In this document: positions 37,040 through 47,739 of the stretch, in pieces
Layout: every line of letters starts with the position of its first letter
Position numbering within the stretch: the first letter of the stretch is position 1
Origin: Clostridium sp.
Lineage (GTDB): Bacteria > Bacillota > Clostridia > Clostridiales > Clostridiaceae
Direction of reading: 5' to 3'
DNA: 64,000 bases
Assembly: GCF_021372645.1 (NCBI RefSeq)
Contig: NZ_JAJFUC010000053.1
Location: 16,749-80,748, forward strand
Position numbers and translations under genes: made by a program
Notes under the pieces: generated by a model
Databases searched by the model: none
Told to the model about the DNA's origin: nothing
Seen by the model: the letters and a program-made list of their open reading frames with translations, nothing else

Positions 37040-37322
37040 AAACATCCCTACTCTTTACATGTCACTAATATAATAACATGAATTTTTATATAATATTGCT
37101 AAAAATTTCATATAATAATAATACCACTTTAAGAAGATATTTTCATTAAATTTTACAATAGATTTTTATAATAACCAAAAATTAACATACGCTTTCATAT
37201 AATAATTATATTATCAAAAGATTCTATAGTAATTCTCAAACTAAATATACTGCTTACTTTAAATATAATATGTAATTAAATTTGTTTACAGATTTTATAA
37301 TTCGTTTAGACCTCACAAAATA

Positions 37323-37358
37323 CAGGACAAAGAAGTTATATTTTAGTTCTTTGCCCTG
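37323..37358 (-). terminator. Terminator after spoVE/ftsW
   Basis: Stem CAGGACAAAGAA paired with TTCTTTGCCCTG with one G-U/mismatch, followed on the minus strand by UGUAUUUUG. The rest of the 37046-37388 gap is AT-rich and shows no open frame; it must contain the ftsQ promoter. Confidence 0.75.
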
Positions 37359-37388
37359 CCTTAATACCTAAAATTATTATTTTTTATT

Positions 37389-38525
37389 TTATCTTTCTTT
37401 AAGCACTTCTTTCCCTTCAATCTGCCGTGATATATTTAAAAGTATTCCAACTGCCGTCATATTCATTAAAAGCGCTGACCCTCCATAACTAATAAAGGGC
37501 AAAGGAACTCCTGTAACTGGCATTGAGCCTGTTACAACTGCAATATTTATTAAGGATTGCACTGCTATAACTGAAGTTATTCCTATGGCAAGAAGTGTAC
37601 CATAAGTATCTCTTGCTTTCATAGCCACACTAATACCCCTCCAAATAAATATTATGAAAAGAAGTATTATACATATGCACCCTATAAGCCCTAATTCTTC
37701 ACCTATTATAGAAAATATAAAATCATTATGTGGTTCAGGCATATATAATGTTTTTTGTCTCGACTGACCAAGACCAAGACCTGTGACGCCTCCTGCACCT
37801 AGTGCATAAAAGGATTGAATTAATTGATATCCATTACCAGTGGCATCCTTCCATGGATTTATAAAATTAAGCATTCTTGCTCTTCTATAGTCTGTTGATA
37901 CTGTGAAGAAAAGTGCTGCTGCTACCAAAACAGGAGCTACGATTCCAAATAAATGTTTTATCCTCCCCCCTGCTGAAAAAAGCATAATAAATGTAACAAT
38001 CATTATAACTGATGCAATACTTAAGTTTTTCTCCGCTAGAACAAAGGCAGCATAAAATCCTGATACTGCTAGATATGGTAGTATGCCACTTTTAAAATTT
38101 TTAACACCTTCTCCTTTAACTTCAAGACTCATAGCTAAAAATAGTACTACAACATATTTTACAAGATCGGATGGTTGAAAGCTAAATGGTCCCATTTGAA
38201 TCCATCTTTGTGCTCCATTAACACCCGAAAAAAAGAATACAGATATCAATAAAGGTATACTTACAATCATTATCCCTACTGTATATTTTTTTATTTTATG
38301 ATAATCAAAGCACATTGTAAATGCCATTGCACCTACCCCTATAATTGCTGATATCAATTGTCTTTTTAAATAATACATACTATCTTTATTTATAAACATT
38401 GCATAATACGAGCTTGCAGAGTATACCATAACTACTCCAATTACCAAAAGCAAGGCTACAGTATAAAATATTACATAGTCAATTTCCCCCATTTTCTTTT
38501 TTCTTTTGGACCTAATAACATTCAT
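37389..38525 (-). CDS. SEDS family peptidoglycan polymerase (FtsW/SpoVE)
   Basis: 378-residue polytopic protein with about ten membrane helices. The SEDS signatures GVNGAQRWIQMGPFSFQPSDLVK (in parts, about residue 105) and GVPLPFISYGGSALLMNM near the C-terminus are present. SEDS proteins polymerise lipid II glycans with a class B PBP partner, here presumably one of the two PBPs upstream. I chose the ATG at 38525, 8 nt after TTGGAGG. FtsW and SpoVE cannot be separated with confidence; its place after mraY fits both. Confidence 0.9.
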   Translation of the reverse strand: MNVIRSKRKKKMGEIDYVIFYTVALLLVIGVVMVYSASSYYAMFINKDSMYYLKRQLISAIIGVGAMAFTMCFDYHKIKKYTVGIMIVSIPLLISVFFFSGVNGAQRWIQMGPFSFQPSDLVKYVVVLFLAMSLEVKGEGVKNFKSGILPYLAVSGFYAAFVLAEKNLSIASVIMIVTFIMLFSAGGRIKHLFGIVAPVLVAAALFFTVSTDYRRARMLNFINPWKDATGNGYQLIQSFYALGAGGVTGLGLGQSRQKTLYMPEPHNDFIFSIIGEELGLIGCICIILLFIIFIWRGISVAMKARDTYGTLLAIGITSVIAVQSLINIAVVTGSMPVTGVPLPFISYGGSALLMNMTAVGILLNISRQIEGKEVLKER

Positions 38526-38546
38526 ATATAAATCCTCCAAACCTAC

Positions 38547-39527
38547 TTAAAGTGCTATAAAACCTATAATACATAAAATTGCTGTAATGCTAGAAAATAC
38601 TGTTACTATCTTTACTTCGCTCCAGCCTACCTGTTCAAAATGGTGATGTATAGGAGACATTTTAAATACTCTTTTGCCTGTTAATTTAAATGAAGTAACT
38701 TGAATTATAACAGATAAAGTTTCAATTAGATAGATACCTCCAACTATAACTACAAACCACTCCATTTTTAGCATTAAAGCAATTGTGCCTATAACTCCAC
38801 CAAGAGCTAATGAGCCTGTATCGCCCATAAATATCTTTGCAGGGAAAGCATTAAATTTTAAGAATCCAAGTAATGCTCCAGCTAATGCTATTGCAAAAAT
38901 TGCCACTTCATAATTTCCTGTTCTAAAACCAACTATCGCAAAAAAAGTTAGTACTATTACGGTAACTGAAGTTGCAAGACCATCTATTCCATCTGTTAAA
39001 TTAACTGCATTTGTTACAGCTGCATAAAAAATAACTATAAATGGTATGTATAGCATACCTAAATCCATTCTAAAACCTTTATTTGCAAACGGAATTAAGA
39101 TATCTGTTCCTATATATTTATATCCATACCAAGCAAAAGCTACTGAAAACAAAATTAATAATATCATTTTTTGTGCTGATTTTAATCCTAAATTGTCTCT
39201 ATGGATTATCTTTAACATATCATCTAAAAATCCAATAAATCCAAATGCAAGAAATGAATATAAAATGATCATTTCTTTATCCATAAGTTTATGTCCCATA
39301 ATTAATATAGTCGTTGCTACAGAAATGAAAAAAATAAGTCCACCCATTGTTGGAGTTCCAGATTTCTTTTGATGACTTTTAGGTCCTTCTTCTCTTATAT
39401 TTTGACCAAATTTTAATTTGTGTAATATTGGTATGACTATTGGTCCAAGTATTATTGAAAATAGAAATCCCATTATTAATGGTGCTAAAATTTTTGAGTT
39501 AATTAATAGTCTTATTGTATCCCCCAT
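38547..39527 (-). CDS. mraY: Phospho-N-acetylmuramoyl-pentapeptide transferase
   Basis: Makes lipid I by joining UDP-MurNAc-pentapeptide to undecaprenyl phosphate. The 326-residue membrane protein carries the motifs [13 protein letters not shown] (aspartate pair), [23 protein letters not shown] and the C-terminal triple histidine [14 protein letters not shown]. It lies between murF and the SEDS gene. Confidence 0.96.
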   Translation of the reverse strand: MGDTIRLLINSKILAPLIMGFLFSIILGPIVIPILHKLKFGQNIREEGPKSHQKKSGTPTMGGLIFFISVATTILIMGHKLMDKEMIILYSFLAFGFIGFLDDMLKIIHRDNLGLKSAQKMILLILFSVAFAWYGYKYIGTDILIPFANKGFRMDLGMLYIPFIVIFYAAVTNAVNLTDGIDGLATSVTVIVLTFFAIVGFRTGNYEVAIFAIALAGALLGFLKFNAFPAKIFMGDTGSLALGGVIGTIALMLKMEWFVVIVGGIYLIETLSVIIQVTSFKLTGKRVFKMSPIHHHFEQVGWSEVKIVTVFSSITAILCIIGFIAL

Positions 39528-39567
39528 CTAGTGCTGCCTAATTTTAAGGCAAGTCACCTCCTTCGTT

Positions 39568-40932
39568 TTATTTTTCTATATATTTAATTATTTCTTCAAA
39601 CTTTTCACTTCTTGATGCTTTAACTAAAATCGTATCATTGGTTTTAATGATATTAGACAATTTTTCCATTAGTTCTTGTTTTGTATTAAATAGCATAGTA
39701 CCTTCTTTAAAACCTTCTTCATAGAATTCTTTATAATCTCCTGTGGTTAATAAAATGTCAGCTTTTCCTTTTGCAAATTTTCCAACTTCAGTATGAGCTT
39801 CTTTTGCATAATCTCCAAGTTCACCCATAGTCCCAATTACTGCTATCTTTCGCGTACCAGAATAATTTTCAAGTACTTTAAGTGCTGCTTTCATAGAATC
39901 AGGATTAGCATTATATGAATCATTTATAATTGTAAAATTATTCTTATTTATAAATTCAAGTCTCATAGAAGTAGCATTAAAATTTTCAAGACCTTTTTCC
40001 ATTTCATCAAATGTAAGCCCAAAGTCTTTTGCTATTTGTATTCCTATAAGTGCATTTAATACATTATGTTCTCCGACCATATTTAACTTAAATCTATGAC
40101 TTTCGTTATTATTAGCAATTGCATCAAAGGCTGTAGTTTCACATGTTAATTCTATATTTTTAGCATAAAGATTATAATTTTCATCATAACCTATTTTCTC
40201 TAAGTTAAACTTATCACCTTTATTAACTGTTTTTAACATATCATTTTCACAGTTTACTATTAATGAGTTTTTATCCTCAAAAAAATCAGATATACACATC
40301 TTCTCTTTAAGTATATTTTCCCTACTCTTTAAATATTCTATATGTGCTACTCCAATATTAGTTATTGCTGAAATATTTGGACATGCAATACTTGCAAGCC
40401 TATTTATTTCTCCAAAATTGCTAGTCCCCATTTCAAGGACAGCTATATCATACTCTTTTGAAAGCTCAAATATCATAAGAGGTAAGCCAATTTCATTATT
40501 AAAATTGCCTTGTGTTTTGAATACCTTGTATTTTCCGCTTAAAAACGCAGCTACTAAATCTTTAGTTGACGTTTTACCAGTGGATCCTGTTATTCCAACA
40601 ACCTTTATTCCAATTTTTTTTCTGTAAAATCTAGCTAGGTCTCCTAGCGCTGTTTTAGTATTTTCAACTTTGATAATAGTTACTCTATTATTTACTTCTT
40701 CAACTTTGAATTTAATTTCATCAACTATTATTATAGATGCACCATTCCCAATAGCATGCATAACATAGTCATTTCCATTAAAATTTTCTCCCTTTAAGGC
40801 AATAAACAAATTATCTTTTTCAATTTTTCTCGTATCTGTAGAAATTTTATTAAAATTCCCTTCATTATTATTGATTAAGATTTCTCCACTTATTGCTTCA
40901 ACTATTTCCGATAAACTTAAATCCAACTTCAT
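39568..40932 (-). CDS. murF: UDP-N-acetylmuramoyl-tripeptide--D-alanyl-D-alanine ligase
   Basis: 454-residue Mur ligase adding D-Ala-D-Ala to the UDP-MurNAc tripeptide. The ATP-binding loop is VVGITGSTGKTSTKDLVA (about residues 108-125). Further Mur motifs are EMGTSNFGEINRLASI, NIGVAHIEYL and NDSYNANPDSMKAAL (about 336-350). It follows murE after a repeat-bearing gap of about 70 bp. Confidence 0.95.
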   Translation of the reverse strand: MKLDLSLSEIVEAISGEILINNNEGNFNKISTDTRKIEKDNLFIALKGENFNGNDYVMHAIGNGASIIIVDEIKFKVEEVNNRVTIIKVENTKTALGDLARFYRKKIGIKVVGITGSTGKTSTKDLVAAFLSGKYKVFKTQGNFNNEIGLPLMIFELSKEYDIAVLEMGTSNFGEINRLASIACPNISAITNIGVAHIEYLKSRENILKEKMCISDFFEDKNSLIVNCENDMLKTVNKGDKFNLEKIGYDENYNLYAKNIELTCETTAFDAIANNNESHRFKLNMVGEHNVLNALIGIQIAKDFGLTFDEMEKGLENFNATSMRLEFINKNNFTIINDSYNANPDSMKAALKVLENYSGTRKIAVIGTMGELGDYAKEAHTEVGKFAKGKADILLTTGDYKEFYEEGFKEGTMLFNTKQELMEKLSNIIKTNDTILVKASRSEKFEEIIKYIEK

Positions 40933-40948
40933 CCACCCCTTATTTCTT

Positions 40949-41024
40949 GCAATTCACAATTTACAGTTCACAATTATAGCACAATTTCCATTGGAAATTC
41001 ATTAAATTGTACACTGTGCATTGA
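40949..41024. repeat. Palindromic element at the murE 3' end
   Basis: The left arm (GCAATTCACAATTTACAG..) and the right arm (AAATTGTACACTGTGCATTGA) are imperfect complements, around the inner hairpin AATTTCCATTGGAAATT (40983-40999). It resembles the element in the spoIIIA operon. The right arm overlaps the last codons and stop of murE. Confidence 0.6.
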
Positions 41025-42465
41025 GTATTTCTTTAACAACTTCTCTTTCATCAAAATGTATTGTCTCATTCTTTAAGATTTGATAAGTTTCATGGCCTTT
41101 TCCAGCAATAACAATTACATCTCCTTCATTTGCAATATTTATAGCCTTTTTTATAGCTTCTTTTCTATTTTCTATTACAATATACTTATCTTTATTAAGT
41201 CCTACTTCAATATCTTTTATAATAGCCATTGGTTCTTCACTTCTCGGATTATCAGAGGTTATTATTGTAATATCTGCAAGATCTATTGATATTTTACCCA
41301 TTTGTGGCCTTTTTACCTTATCTCTATCTCCACCACAACCAAACAGTGATATTAATTTTCCTTTTGTAAATGCCTTTGCAGTTTTTAATATATTATCAAG
41401 TCCATCTGGAGTATGAGCATAATCTATAATAATTTCATAAGGTAACTTATATTCATTTGCTACTCTTTCACATCTTCCTGGAACAACGACTTTTTCTATA
41501 CCGTTTTTTATTGCTTCTACTGGAATTCCTAATTTAAAGCATGCTACAATTGCACCTAATGCATTATAAATATTATATTCACCTGGTATATTTAAAATAA
41601 ATTGTTCATTTTTTTCAAAATTAAGTTTAAATCTAATATCTCTACTTCCCATTTCTTCATCAAATGCTTTAAAATCGGAATGCTCTTTTACTGAGAATGA
41701 ATATACATTACCTGCCTTTAAGTCATTTAAATCACTAATTACTTGTTTTCCATAATTATCGTCAATATTAATAACTTTTATTCTGGATCTCTCAAATAAT
41801 TTAAATTTAGCTTTATAATAATTTTCAAATGTCTTATGAAAATCTAAATGATCTCTAGTCAAATTTGTAAAAATACCAATTTCAAATTCAACACCATAAA
41901 CTCTATCTAACTCTAATGAATGAGAAGATACCTCCATAACACAATATTCTACGCCTTTGCTTACCATTTCAAAAAATAATTCTTGTAGCTCTAAAGATTC
42001 TGGTGTTGTTCTTTCAGTGTGAATTTTTTCACTTCCAATATAATTTGCAATAGTTCCAATTAAACCAACTTTTTTATTATTTGATTCTAAGATATCCTTT
42101 ATCATAAATGCAGTTGTAGTTTTTCCATTAGTTCCTGTTATACCAATTATCTTCATCTTACTGCTAGGATTATCATAATAATTTGATCCCATTAGTGCTA
42201 ATGCTTTTCTTGTATCTGCACATTTAATAACAGAAATATTCTTATCTTTTATTTCAACACTATCCTGTATTACTATTACTTTAGCACCATTTTCAATTGC
42301 CTTATCAATATATTTATGCCCATCAGTTGCATATCCTTTGATGCATACAAAAATATCAAGTTTTTCAACTTTTCTGCTATCATAATTTATTTTGTTAATA
42401 TCTACATCAACCTCACCTTGAATTACTTTATAATCTATTCCCCTTAAAATACTTTTCAAATTCAT
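41002..42465 (-). CDS. murE: UDP-N-acetylmuramoyl-tripeptide synthetase, meso-DAP adding
   Basis: 487-residue Mur ligase. The ATP loop is [17 protein letters not shown] (about residues 107-123). The specificity motif DNPRSEEP (about 408-415) is the DNPR form associated with meso-diaminopimelate, not lysine. The conserved HTERTTPES and GNREAI-like regions are present. An AGGAGG lies seven bases before the ATG. The final residues (NAQCTI) are encoded by the arm of the repeat at 40949-41024, so the C-terminus looks replaced by repeat sequence. Confidence 0.95.
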   Translation of the reverse strand: MNLKSILRGIDYKVIQGEVDVDINKINYDSRKVEKLDIFVCIKGYATDGHKYIDKAIENGAKVIVIQDSVEIKDKNISVIKCADTRKALALMGSNYYDNPSSKMKIIGITGTNGKTTTAFMIKDILESNNKKVGLIGTIANYIGSEKIHTERTTPESLELQELFFEMVSKGVEYCVMEVSSHSLELDRVYGVEFEIGIFTNLTRDHLDFHKTFENYYKAKFKLFERSRIKVINIDDNYGKQVISDLNDLKAGNVYSFSVKEHSDFKAFDEEMGSRDIRFKLNFEKNEQFILNIPGEYNIYNALGAIVACFKLGIPVEAIKNGIEKVVVPGRCERVANEYKLPYEIIIDYAHTPDGLDNILKTAKAFTKGKLISLFGCGGDRDKVKRPQMGKISIDLADITIITSDNPRSEEPMAIIKDIEVGLNKDKYIVIENRKEAIKKAINIANEGDVIVIAGKGHETYQILKNETIHFDEREVVKEILNAQCTI

Positions 42466-42645
42466 ATTGAATCCTCCTAACTAATTTATCTTACATTAAT
42501 ATTGTATTTTGAATTTCAAGTCCATAATTGAAATATCTATCCCTATATGGATATACTTTGCATTTATTAAAATTAACAATAAATGATAAATTCCTTTTGA
42601 ATTTCTAAATCTAGTTTTCTAATAAAGATGTAGAATTTATATTCT

Positions 42646-42687
42646 AAAAAATATAGCATGCGCGCATTCCCACATGCTAGTATTTTA
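42646..42687 (-). terminator. Hairpin downstream of the second PBP gene
   Basis: AAAATATAGCATG pairs with CATGCTAGTATTTT around CGCGCATTCCCA, with a small bulge. It closely resembles the hairpin at 45165-45209, which lies at the same distance beyond the sister PBP gene. The remaining gap 42466-42781 shows no open frame. Confidence 0.6.
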
Positions 42688-42781
42688 TCATTTGTATAAA
42701 CCATTTAAAATTCCTTTCAAATATAACTATTTCAATCTAAATAAACTTAATATTTCCCTTTTAAATCTTATCACTTCTTTT

Positions 42782-45043
42782 TTAGTCCTTATAATTTGAA
42801 CTTAAAGTTAATTTAACAATTGTTCCTTTAGTTATGACTTCCCCTTCTGAAATATCTTGCGAAGAAACTGCCCCACTTCCTTCAAAAGTAGGTGTTATTC
42901 CAAGATTTTTCAATAAAGAAGTTACATCTTCTTTTGAATATCCCCTAACATTTGGCATTACAACATTAGTATTATAAGTCTCATCACTACTTGTGTAAAG
43001 ATTTATTTTTGAACCTTCCTTTACTGAGTTTCCTGGATATGGAGAGAGATTTATAACCTTATCTCCGCTACCATCCACATTAAAATCTAATTTTGCATCT
43101 TTTAATACCTTTTCAGCATCTGCAATTTTCATATTTCTAACTTCTGGAATAACAACATCTTTAGAAATCTGATCACTATTTTGATCAGAAAACTTGTTAT
43201 TTAAATTGTTAAAAATATCTGTAAATAATGGTTTAACATATGGTACAACTACTTGAGCTGCGTAATACGCGCCATTACTGGGTTCATCAACAGTTATCAT
43301 AACAGTAACTTTCGGATCATTAGCTGGAGCCATTCCAACAAATGAAGATATATACTTCCCCTCTCCATATACTCCATTAATAACCTTTTGAGCTGTACCA
43401 GTTTTACCACCAATATGATATCCGTCAATAAAAGTCCCTATTCCCGTTCCCCCTGTTACAACCTCTTCAAGATAATTTCTAAGTTCTGCTGTCTTTTCTT
43501 GACTTGCAACAGTAGCAGTTTTAGGGTTAAAAGTTTCATCTACAATATTAACATTATTTTCGTCATTATGAGTCACTTCTTTCATTATATGTGGCTGAAT
43601 TAGTGTTCCTCCATTAGCAATAGCATTAAATGCAGTCATATATTGAACCGAATTTACTGTGTTAGTTTGACCAAATGATATTGTTGCAAGGTCTGCTTCA
43701 GAAACTTTATTAACTGGTTTTACAATTCCGGGTGCCTCACCTGGCAAGTCAATTCCACTTACTTTTCCAAATCCAAATTTATCAATAGTTTCACATAACT
43801 TTTCTTTACCAATCATTTGTCCTAATTTTACAAACCCTACATTGGATGAGTTTTGAATAATTTTAAGTAAACTTAGAAGTCCGTGTCCTTCTAGTTCCGC
43901 ATCCCTTACAGTAATGCCTCCTACTGATATTGATCCATTATCTACAAATTGCGTATCTTTATTAACAACATTATTTTCTAGACCTGATATAGCAGTAATT
44001 ACTTTAAATATAGATCCAGGTTCAAAGGTATCATTTACTAATCTATTTCTCCACATCTTTTGTATTTTTTCACTACTATTTGCTCCTTCAAATTTATCTG
44101 CACCATCGTATGGATTATTTGGATCAAAATCAGGTTTATTAACCATAGCTAAAACTTCTCCTGTTTTCGGATCCATTACTAGTATTGAAACTGCTTTAGC
44201 TTTATTATCTTCATAACACTGCTTAGCTATCTTCTCAGCATAACTTTGAATATTTTCATCAATAGTAAGAGTAACATCTTTACCATTTATAGGTGCTGTA
44301 TACTCAGGAACTGTATAAGGCAAGTCCCTATTATTTTTATCAAGTTCTGCAATCTTCATTCCAGAAATTCCTGCTAAATATGAATTATATTGAAGTTCTA
44401 ATCCTGTCAATCCTTTACTGTCAGGATCAGTACTTCCTAGAACATGTGATAGAAAGTTATTATTTGGATAATATCTTTTTGTATCTGCCGAAACTAAAAC
44501 TCCACTTATATTAAGTTCTTTTACTTTATCCCCTACATATTTTTCTATTTTCCTTACAACAGTAACAGACCCTGCATCAGCTCCACTTGGAAGTTTTTTT
44601 TCTAAATCAGCCTTTATTTCTGATACGTCCACATCCAATGCCTTTGCAATTACAGGCGCAATATCACCAGTTTTCAACCCATCGTCTCCTGTAGGCACTG
44701 GAATACCTACACTTTTCATATGATCTACTTCTTTGCTTGGAATAGATTTTAATGGTCTTTTTAAATATGTCCTTACAGAATTCAAATCAAAATCTACCCT
44801 ATAGACATTAGCAGACACAGCAAGTTCATTTCCGTTTCTATCTAGAATTCTTCCTCTTTTAGCATCTATTTTCACTTCATTTGTCAATTGTTCTTCTGCT
44901 CTCCCAGAATAATCTGCCCCATTAACTATCATTATATAAGATATCCTAATTATTAATATTGCAAAAACAACCGTTAATGAAAAAGCAGTACTTCTCAGTC
45001 TCTGACGCATTTTGGCTTTATCTCTATAATTTCTCTTTCTCAA
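42782..45043 (-). CDS. PASTA-domain class B penicillin-binding protein (SpoVD/PBP2-like), variant copy
   Basis: Peptidoglycan transpeptidase of 753 residues. It has an N-terminal membrane helix (AFSLTVVFAILIIRISYIMI), a dimerisation domain, and the transpeptidase domain with SIFK, SSN and KTGTAQ. Two PASTA domains follow (VVIPEVRNMKIADAEKVLK and NVVMPNVRGYSKEDVTSLLK, read in parts). I chose the TTG at 45043, 8 nt after GGAGGG, matching the TTG start of the neighbouring paralogue. The region before SxN (GITVRDAELEGHGLLSLLKI) lacks the KCW..GGHG signature of its sister, so it has diverged. Confidence 0.9.
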   Translation of the reverse strand: MRKRNYRDKAKMRQRLRSTAFSLTVVFAILIIRISYIMIVNGADYSGRAEEQLTNEVKIDAKRGRILDRNGNELAVSANVYRVDFDLNSVRTYLKRPLKSIPSKEVDHMKSVGIPVPTGDDGLKTGDIAPVIAKALDVDVSEIKADLEKKLPSGADAGSVTVVRKIEKYVGDKVKELNISGVLVSADTKRYYPNNNFLSHVLGSTDPDSKGLTGLELQYNSYLAGISGMKIAELDKNNRDLPYTVPEYTAPINGKDVTLTIDENIQSYAEKIAKQCYEDNKAKAVSILVMDPKTGEVLAMVNKPDFDPNNPYDGADKFEGANSSEKIQKMWRNRLVNDTFEPGSIFKVITAISGLENNVVNKDTQFVDNGSISVGGITVRDAELEGHGLLSLLKIIQNSSNVGFVKLGQMIGKEKLCETIDKFGFGKVSGIDLPGEAPGIVKPVNKVSEADLATISFGQTNTVNSVQYMTAFNAIANGGTLIQPHIMKEVTHNDENNVNIVDETFNPKTATVASQEKTAELRNYLEEVVTGGTGIGTFIDGYHIGGKTGTAQKVINGVYGEGKYISSFVGMAPANDPKVTVMITVDEPSNGAYYAAQVVVPYVKPLFTDIFNNLNNKFSDQNSDQISKDVVIPEVRNMKIADAEKVLKDAKLDFNVDGSGDKVINLSPYPGNSVKEGSKINLYTSSDETYNTNVVMPNVRGYSKEDVTSLLKNLGITPTFEGSGAVSSQDISEGEVITKGTIVKLTLSSNYKD

Positions 45044-45164
45044 TGCCTGTCCCTCCATGTATTTTCTTTTGTATAAAATCATTTAAACTTCAGAAAATTG
45101 TTTTCTCTTTTTTAATTAATGATAGTTCCACTAAGACAATTAAAATATATAATGAGATCATTAC

Positions 45165-45209
45165 TAAAAAATATAGTATGTGAGCATTCTCACATACTAA
45201 TATTTTTTC
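45165..45209 (-). terminator. Hairpin downstream of the first PBP gene
   Basis: AAAAATATAGTATGTGAG pairs with CTCACATACTAATATTTTT with a single bulge around the loop CATT. It is the counterpart of the hairpin at 42646-42687 and was probably duplicated together with the PBP gene. Confidence 0.7.
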
Positions 45210-45292
45210 ATTTGTTTAGTTTATAACAAATTATTTTCAAATCACAACTATTTGAACCTAAAATATCCATATAAATTTTCATTAGTTCTTTT

Positions 45293-47551
45293 TTAATCTT
45301 TATAATCTGATGTTAATGTTAATTTAACAGTTGCTCCTTTAGTTATAACTTCCCCTTGTGAAATGTCTTGTTTTGATACCATTCCACTTCCTTCAAAGGT
45401 AGGTACTATTCCAATATTTTTCAATAAGGTCGTAGCATCTTCTTTTGAATATCCTCTAACATCTGGCATTACAACATTATTATTATAAGTCGCATCACTA
45501 CTTGTGTAAAGATTTATTTTTGAGCCTTCTTTTACTGAATATCCTGGATATGGCTTCATATCTACTACTGATTCCTCATCTCCATCTATATTAAAATCTA
45601 ATTTTGAATCTTTTAATACTTTTTTAGCATCTGCAATTTTCATACCCCTAATTTCTGGTATTATTACATCCCTAGAAATTTGACCTAAATTTTCATTTGA
45701 AAATTCACTATCAAGGTAATTAAAAATATCTGTAAACAAAGTCTTAGCTGGCGGAACAGCTACTTGTGCTGCATAATATACACCGTTACTCGGTTCATCA
45801 ATAGTTATCATCACAGTAACTTTAGGATCAGAAACTGGTGCCATTCCAACAAATGAAGAAATATATGCTCCCTCTTGGTATCTACCATTAACAACCTTTT
45901 GTGCAGTACCTGTCTTACCTCCAATATGGTATCCTTCAATAAAAGTTCCTGTACCAGATCCTCCAGTTACAACACGTTCAAGATATGTTCGAAGCTCTGC
46001 AGTTTTTTCAGTACTTGCAACTGTAGTAGTTTTGGGCTTAAAAGTTTCATCGACTATATTAACTTTATTTCCATCATCATGAGTAACTTCCTTCATAACA
46101 TGAGGTTGAATTAAAGTTCCTCCATTAGCTATAGCATTAAATGCAGACATATATTGAACCGAATTAACTGTATTTGTTTGACCAAAAGATATTGTTGCAA
46201 GATCTGCTTCTGAAATTTTATCAACTGGTTTAACAATTCCTTTAGCTTCTCCTGGTAAATCTATTCCACTTATTTTTCCAAAACCAAATTTATCAATATA
46301 TTCACAGAGTTTTTCTTTACCAATCATTTGTCCTAATTGTACAAATGCTACATTACATGAGTTTTGGATAATCTCTGGGAAATTTTGAAGTCCATGCCCT
46401 CCTGCCTTCCAACACTTAGGATTAATGCCACCAACTGATATTGATCCATTATCAATAAATTGTGTATCCTTATTGACAACATTTTCTTCCAATCCAGTAA
46501 TAGCTGTTACTACTTTAAATATTGATCCTGGTTCAAAAGTATCATTAACCAATCTATTTCTCCACATTTTTTGTAATTTTTCAGTTGAATTTGCTCCATC
46601 AAAGGATTCCGCTCCTTCATATGGACTATTCGGATCAAAATCTGGTTTATTAACCATAGCTAGAACTTCTCCAGTTTTCGGATCCATAACTAAGATGGAT
46701 ACTGCTTTAGCCTTAGTATCTTCATAAGCTTGCTTTGCTGCTTTTTCAGCAAAATATTGAATATTCTCATCAATAGTAAGAGTAACATCCTTACCATTTA
46801 CTGGCGATGTAAATTGCGATATAGTATACGGCAAATCTCTATTATTTTTATCAAGTTCTGCAATCTTCATACCAGGAACTCCTGATAAATAAGAATTGTA
46901 TTTAAGTTCTACTCCAGTTAATCCCTTACCATCAACATTAGTACTTCCTAGCACATGCGCTAAAAAATTATTATTTGGATAATATCGTTTTGTATCTGGC
47001 GAAACTAAAATTCCACTTATATTAAGTGCTTTTACTTTATCTGCTTGATCCTTTTCTATTCTTCTTACTAGAATAGCAGATCCTGCATTTGCTCCACTAG
47101 GAAGTTTTGTTTCAAGTTTATCTTTAACCTTAGATGCATCTAAATCTAAAGCTGTTGCAATTAATGGAGCAATATCATCATTAGTTAAATTCTTTTTACC
47201 AGCTATAGAAATACCTATACTTTTCATTTGATCAATTTCTTTACTTGATAATTTAGTTAAATCTCTTGATAAATATGACCTAATAGAATTCAAGTCAAAG
47301 TCAACTCTATAAACGTTGGCAGATACAGCAAGTTCTTTGCCATTTCTATCCAAAATTTTTCCTCTTACAGCATCTATCTTTACTTCACTTGTCCATTGTT
47401 CTTCTGCTCTTGCAGCATAATCTACTCTCTTAACTATCATTATATAAGAGAGCCTAATGGTCAATATTGCAAAAACAAAAGTCAATGCAAAAGCTGCATT
47501 ACTCATCCTTTGACGCATTTTTGCCCTATCTTTATAATTTTTCTTTTTCAA
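45293..47551 (-). CDS. PASTA-domain class B penicillin-binding protein (SpoVD-type)
   Basis: 752-residue transpeptidase. The membrane helix is at about residues 20-40, the active-site serine at 343 in SIFK, SCN at 398-400, and KTGTAQ at 546-551. Two C-terminal PASTA domains lie at about 625-680 and 685-745. The signature NPKCWKAGGHG before SCN is typical of SpoVD-type PBPs. The TTG start follows GGGGGAAA. It is tandem with a close paralogue (42782-45043). One may serve vegetative division (PBP2B/FtsI) and the other the spore cortex (SpoVD); the canonical motif makes this copy the better SpoVD candidate. Confidence 0.9.
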   Translation of the reverse strand: MKKKNYKDRAKMRQRMSNAAFALTFVFAILTIRLSYIMIVKRVDYAARAEEQWTSEVKIDAVRGKILDRNGKELAVSANVYRVDFDLNSIRSYLSRDLTKLSSKEIDQMKSIGISIAGKKNLTNDDIAPLIATALDLDASKVKDKLETKLPSGANAGSAILVRRIEKDQADKVKALNISGILVSPDTKRYYPNNNFLAHVLGSTNVDGKGLTGVELKYNSYLSGVPGMKIAELDKNNRDLPYTISQFTSPVNGKDVTLTIDENIQYFAEKAAKQAYEDTKAKAVSILVMDPKTGEVLAMVNKPDFDPNSPYEGAESFDGANSTEKLQKMWRNRLVNDTFEPGSIFKVVTAITGLEENVVNKDTQFIDNGSISVGGINPKCWKAGGHGLQNFPEIIQNSCNVAFVQLGQMIGKEKLCEYIDKFGFGKISGIDLPGEAKGIVKPVDKISEADLATISFGQTNTVNSVQYMSAFNAIANGGTLIQPHVMKEVTHDDGNKVNIVDETFKPKTTTVASTEKTAELRTYLERVVTGGSGTGTFIEGYHIGGKTGTAQKVVNGRYQEGAYISSFVGMAPVSDPKVTVMITIDEPSNGVYYAAQVAVPPAKTLFTDIFNYLDSEFSNENLGQISRDVIIPEIRGMKIADAKKVLKDSKLDFNIDGDEESVVDMKPYPGYSVKEGSKINLYTSSDATYNNNVVMPDVRGYSKEDATTLLKNIGIVPTFEGSGMVSKQDISQGEVITKGATVKLTLTSDYKD

Positions 47552-47583
47552 TATCTATTTCCCCCATGTACTTTCCTTTACAT

Positions 47584-47642
47584 AAGGCATATTAAAAAAA
47601 TACAAATTGCATCATTGACACGTTATTTTTTTAATATGCCTA
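47584..47642. repeat. Inverted repeat upstream of the first PBP gene
   Basis: AAGGCATATTAAAAAAATA and TATTTTTTTAATATGCCT are perfect complements over about 18 bp with a 22-nt loop. It ends about 30 bp before the PBP start, so its RNA would form a hairpin in the leader. The end sequence AGGCA-AT-T resembles the ends of the element at 25395-25480. Confidence 0.6.
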
Positions 47643-47739
47643 ATACCTTTTAAATTTCAGATAAAATTCACTTTTAATATTGTTCTCCATGTAAACATTA
47701 GATTCACTAATACTATGATTTTTAAATCAACTTCATAAT

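Noticed and set aside
40949-41024. CRISPR-like repeat
   Set aside because: Single palindromic unit without regularly spaced copies; not an array.
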